Source: JANMDN01 sp031376285 (GTDB lineage Bacteria; Actinomycetota; Thermoleophilia; Miltoncostaeales; Miltoncostaeaceae). Taken from it: 64,000 nucleotides of DNA. The position numbers and the translations under genes were made by a program. Positions 62,345 through 64,000 of the stretch are shown in pieces (position 1 is the first letter of the stretch; each line of letters opens with the position of its first letter). The notes beneath the pieces are model-generated. The model had not been told where the DNA came from and did not search any database. It saw only the letters and a program-made list of their open reading frames with translations. The stretch is from positions 62,001 to 126,000 of the forward strand of contig JANMDN010000003.1 of NCBI GenBank assembly GCA_031376285.1, written 5' to 3'.

Positions 62345-64000
62345 TTGCAGACCCATGACGTCGTCGTCGTCGGCGCTGGACTCGCCGGTATGCGTGCCGC
62401 AATCGCGGCACACGAGGCCGGAGTGGACGTCGCGATGGTGACCAAAGTCCACCCGGTGCGGAGCCACTCCGGTGCCGCTCAGGGCGGCATCAACGCCGCT
62501 CTCGGAAACGAAACCGACGACAACCCGGCCAACCACACCTACGACACGGTCAAGGGTGCCGACTACATCGGCGACCAAGACGCGATCGAGATCCTCTGCC
62601 AGATGGCGCCTGAGGAGATCATCAAGCTTGAGCACTGGGGCGCCGTCTTCAGCCGGCACGAGACGACCGGAAAGATTGCCCAGCGCCCATTCGGCGGCGC
62701 CGGCTTCCCGCGGACCTGTTTCGCGGCGGACCTGACCGGGCTCGTGATCCTCCACACGCTCTACACCGTGTGTGTGAAGTACAACATCCCGACCTACGAG
62801 GAGTACTTCGTCACCGAGCTGATCGTCGACTCGGCCGGCGAGTGCTGCGGGGTCGTCGCCTACGACATGGTCCACGGGACCGTCGAGAGCATCGGGGCGA
62901 AGTCGGTGGTCCTTGCGACCGGTGGCGCCGGGCGCGTCTACCGTCCTTCCACGAACTCCCACTCCTCGACCGGCGACGGGATGGGCCTCGCGCTCACCAA
63001 GGGTGTGCCGCTCAAGGACATGGAGTTCATGCAGTTCCACCCGACCACGCTGAAGTCGAACGGCGTGCTCGTCACCGAGGGCGCGCGCGGCGAGGGTGGC
63101 TACCTCCTGAACTCCGAGGGCGATCGCTTCATGACGAAGTACGCCCCGAACAAGCTCGAGCTCGCCTCGCGTGACGTCGTCTCCCGCGCCGAGGCCACTG
63201 AGATCCTCGAGGGCCGCGGAATCAACGGCTGCGTGATGCTCGATCTTCGCCACCTCGGTCGCGACAAGATCATGGAGCGGCTCCCGCAGATCCGTGAGCT
63301 CGCGATGGCCTTCGCCGGTGTCGACCCGATCGACGCACCGATCCCGATTCGTCCCGGAGCGCATTACCACATGGGTGGCGTGCACGTGGACAGCTGGGGC
63401 GCCTCGCCCCACATGCCGGGCCTCTACGCGGCCGGCGAATGCGCCTGCGTATCGGTGCACGGAGCGAACCGCCTCGGCGGCAATTCGCTCCTCGAAGCGG
63501 TGGTTTTCGGCTCCCGAACCGGCGACGCCGCGGCACGCTACGTCCACGAGCGCCCGAACGGTCGCCCGAGCGAAGCGTCACCCGCGCATGCCGCCGCCTA
63601 CGAGCGCCAGCTCCGCGATTTGCTCGACCGCCAGCACGGTCCACGCCAGCACGAAATCCGCGACGCGCTGGCCGACACCATGCAAGAGAAGGTCGGCGTC
63701 TTCCGCACCGAGTCGGAGCTGAAAGAGGCCGAAGGGGTCGTCAACAACCTGCGCGACCAGTTCAAGGGCGTCATCGTCACCGACAAGGGCCGCACCTTCA
63801 ACCAGGCCCTCATCCACACGATCGAGACCGGCTACTTGCTTGATCTCGCCGCGACGATGGTGACCGGGGCGGTCGCTCGAACCGAGAGCCGCGGGGCCCA
63901 CTCCCGCCTCGACTACACCGAGCGCGACGACGAGAGCTGGATGAAGCACACCCTGTCCTACCTCGAAGACGACGAGATACGGCTGGACTACTCGCCGGTC
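62345..64000 (+). CDS. sdhA: Succinate dehydrogenase flavoprotein subunit (partial, runs off the window)
   Basis: Oxidises succinate to fumarate using covalently bound FAD. Seen are the FAD motif VVVVGAGLAGMRAAIAAHEA, the flavinylation histidine in VRSHSGAAQGGINAA, MEFMQFHPTTL, GARGEGGYLLN, GAHYHMGGV and GECACVSVHGANRLGGNSLL. The 552 codons present reach the last base without a stop. TTG 62345 follows GAGGGAG. No sdhC/sdhD lies upstream, where many operons have them; they and sdhB may follow outside the window. Confidence 0.95.
   Translation, partial: MQTHDVVVVGAGLAGMRAAIAAHEAGVDVAMVTKVHPVRSHSGAAQGGINAALGNETDDNPANHTYDTVKGADYIGDQDAIEILCQMAPEEIIKLEHWGAVFSRHETTGKIAQRPFGGAGFPRTCFAADLTGLVILHTLYTVCVKYNIPTYEEYFVTELIVDSAGECCGVVAYDMVHGTVESIGAKSVVLATGGAGRVYRPSTNSHSSTGDGMGLALTKGVPLKDMEFMQFHPTTLKSNGVLVTEGARGEGGYLLNSEGDRFMTKYAPNKLELASRDVVSRAEATEILEGRGINGCVMLDLRHLGRDKIMERLPQIRELAMAFAGVDPIDAPIPIRPGAHYHMGGVHVDSWGASPHMPGLYAAGECACVSVHGANRLGGNSLLEAVVFGSRTGDAAARYVHERPNGRPSEASPAHAAAYERQLRDLLDRQHGPRQHEIRDALADTMQEKVGVFRTESELKEAEGVVNNLRDQFKGVIVTDKGRTFNQALIHTIETGYLLDLAATMVTGAVARTESRGAHSRLDYTERDDESWMKHTLSYLEDDEIRLDYSPV

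Noticed and set aside
62087..63547. Long minus-strand open frame continuing upstream of isocitrate dehydrogenase (antisense to sdhA)
   Set aside because: It is an open antisense frame created by the GC-rich codon pattern of sdhA. It has no family motifs, and the isocitrate dehydrogenase has a good start with a ribosome-binding site at 62086.

Overview
This window looks like chromosomal DNA of a high-GC actinobacterium, most likely of the Thermoleophilia / Solirubrobacterales type. That placement is inference: there is no rRNA or tRNA in view. It rests on strong GC bias at third codon positions, frequent GTG/TTG starts, many 1-4 bp stop/start overlaps, a propionyl-CoA-type carboxylase operon with a small epsilon-like subunit, and several secreted Ig-like and SpoIID/NlpC proteins.

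Layout. Positions 1-579 are non-coding and hold a perfect 21-bp-arm palindrome and a terminator-like hairpin. From 580 to about 8.3 kb come a 225-bp MITE-like element, a priming sugar transferase for exopolysaccharide (EPS), moaD-moaE, and an operon for propionyl-CoA to succinyl-CoA metabolism (mutase large subunit, carboxyltransferase, epsilon-like subunit, biotin carboxylase/BCCP). At 8.5-15 kb are a secreted VWA protein, a family 2 glycosyltransferase, sucC-sucD, a frameshifted ATPase and a Clp_N fragment. From 15.1 to 37.7 kb lies a large EPS locus: PIG-L-type deacetylase, a GT2-methyltransferase fusion, an AlgD-like nucleotide-sugar dehydrogenase, heparinase II/III-like lyase, PaaK/CapK-like ligase, four GT4 glycosyltransferases, a glycosidase-like lipoprotein, a methyltransferase, flippase, asparagine synthetase, epimerase, O-antigen-ligase-type polymerase and a Wzz/BY-kinase-like protein with a degenerate P-loop. 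A second, about 98% identical MITE copy lies just upstream of that last gene.

From 38.1 to 48.6 kb is a run of secreted-protein genes: a Pro/Lys-rich membrane protein, four large proteins built of Ig-like repeats that share one C-terminal domain, and a metallophosphoesterase among them. After an aminotransferase and a LapA-like membrane protein, 50.3-56.2 kb holds three tandem secreted amidotransferase-fold paralogs bracketed by two paralogous SpoIID-NlpC/P60 fusions. Then come a two-component system, a DUF305 protein, an unknown protein, and TCA-cycle genes (icd-mdh, with sdhA divergent and running off the end).

How the parts work together. The central-metabolism genes (sucCD, icd, mdh, sdhA, mutase/carboxylase) feed succinyl-CoA and the TCA cycle. 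The EPS genes make up a fairly complete Wzx/Wzy-type pathway: priming enzyme, nucleotide-sugar enzymes, glycosyltransferases, flippase, polymerase and chain-length regulator, plus possible trimming enzymes. The best candidates for undescribed biology are the Ig-repeat/shared-C-terminal-domain operon, the SpoIID-NlpC / amidotransferase-fold cassette, and a dispersed palindrome built on CTTGACTGTCA / TGACAGTCAAG that occurs three times in intergenic DNA.
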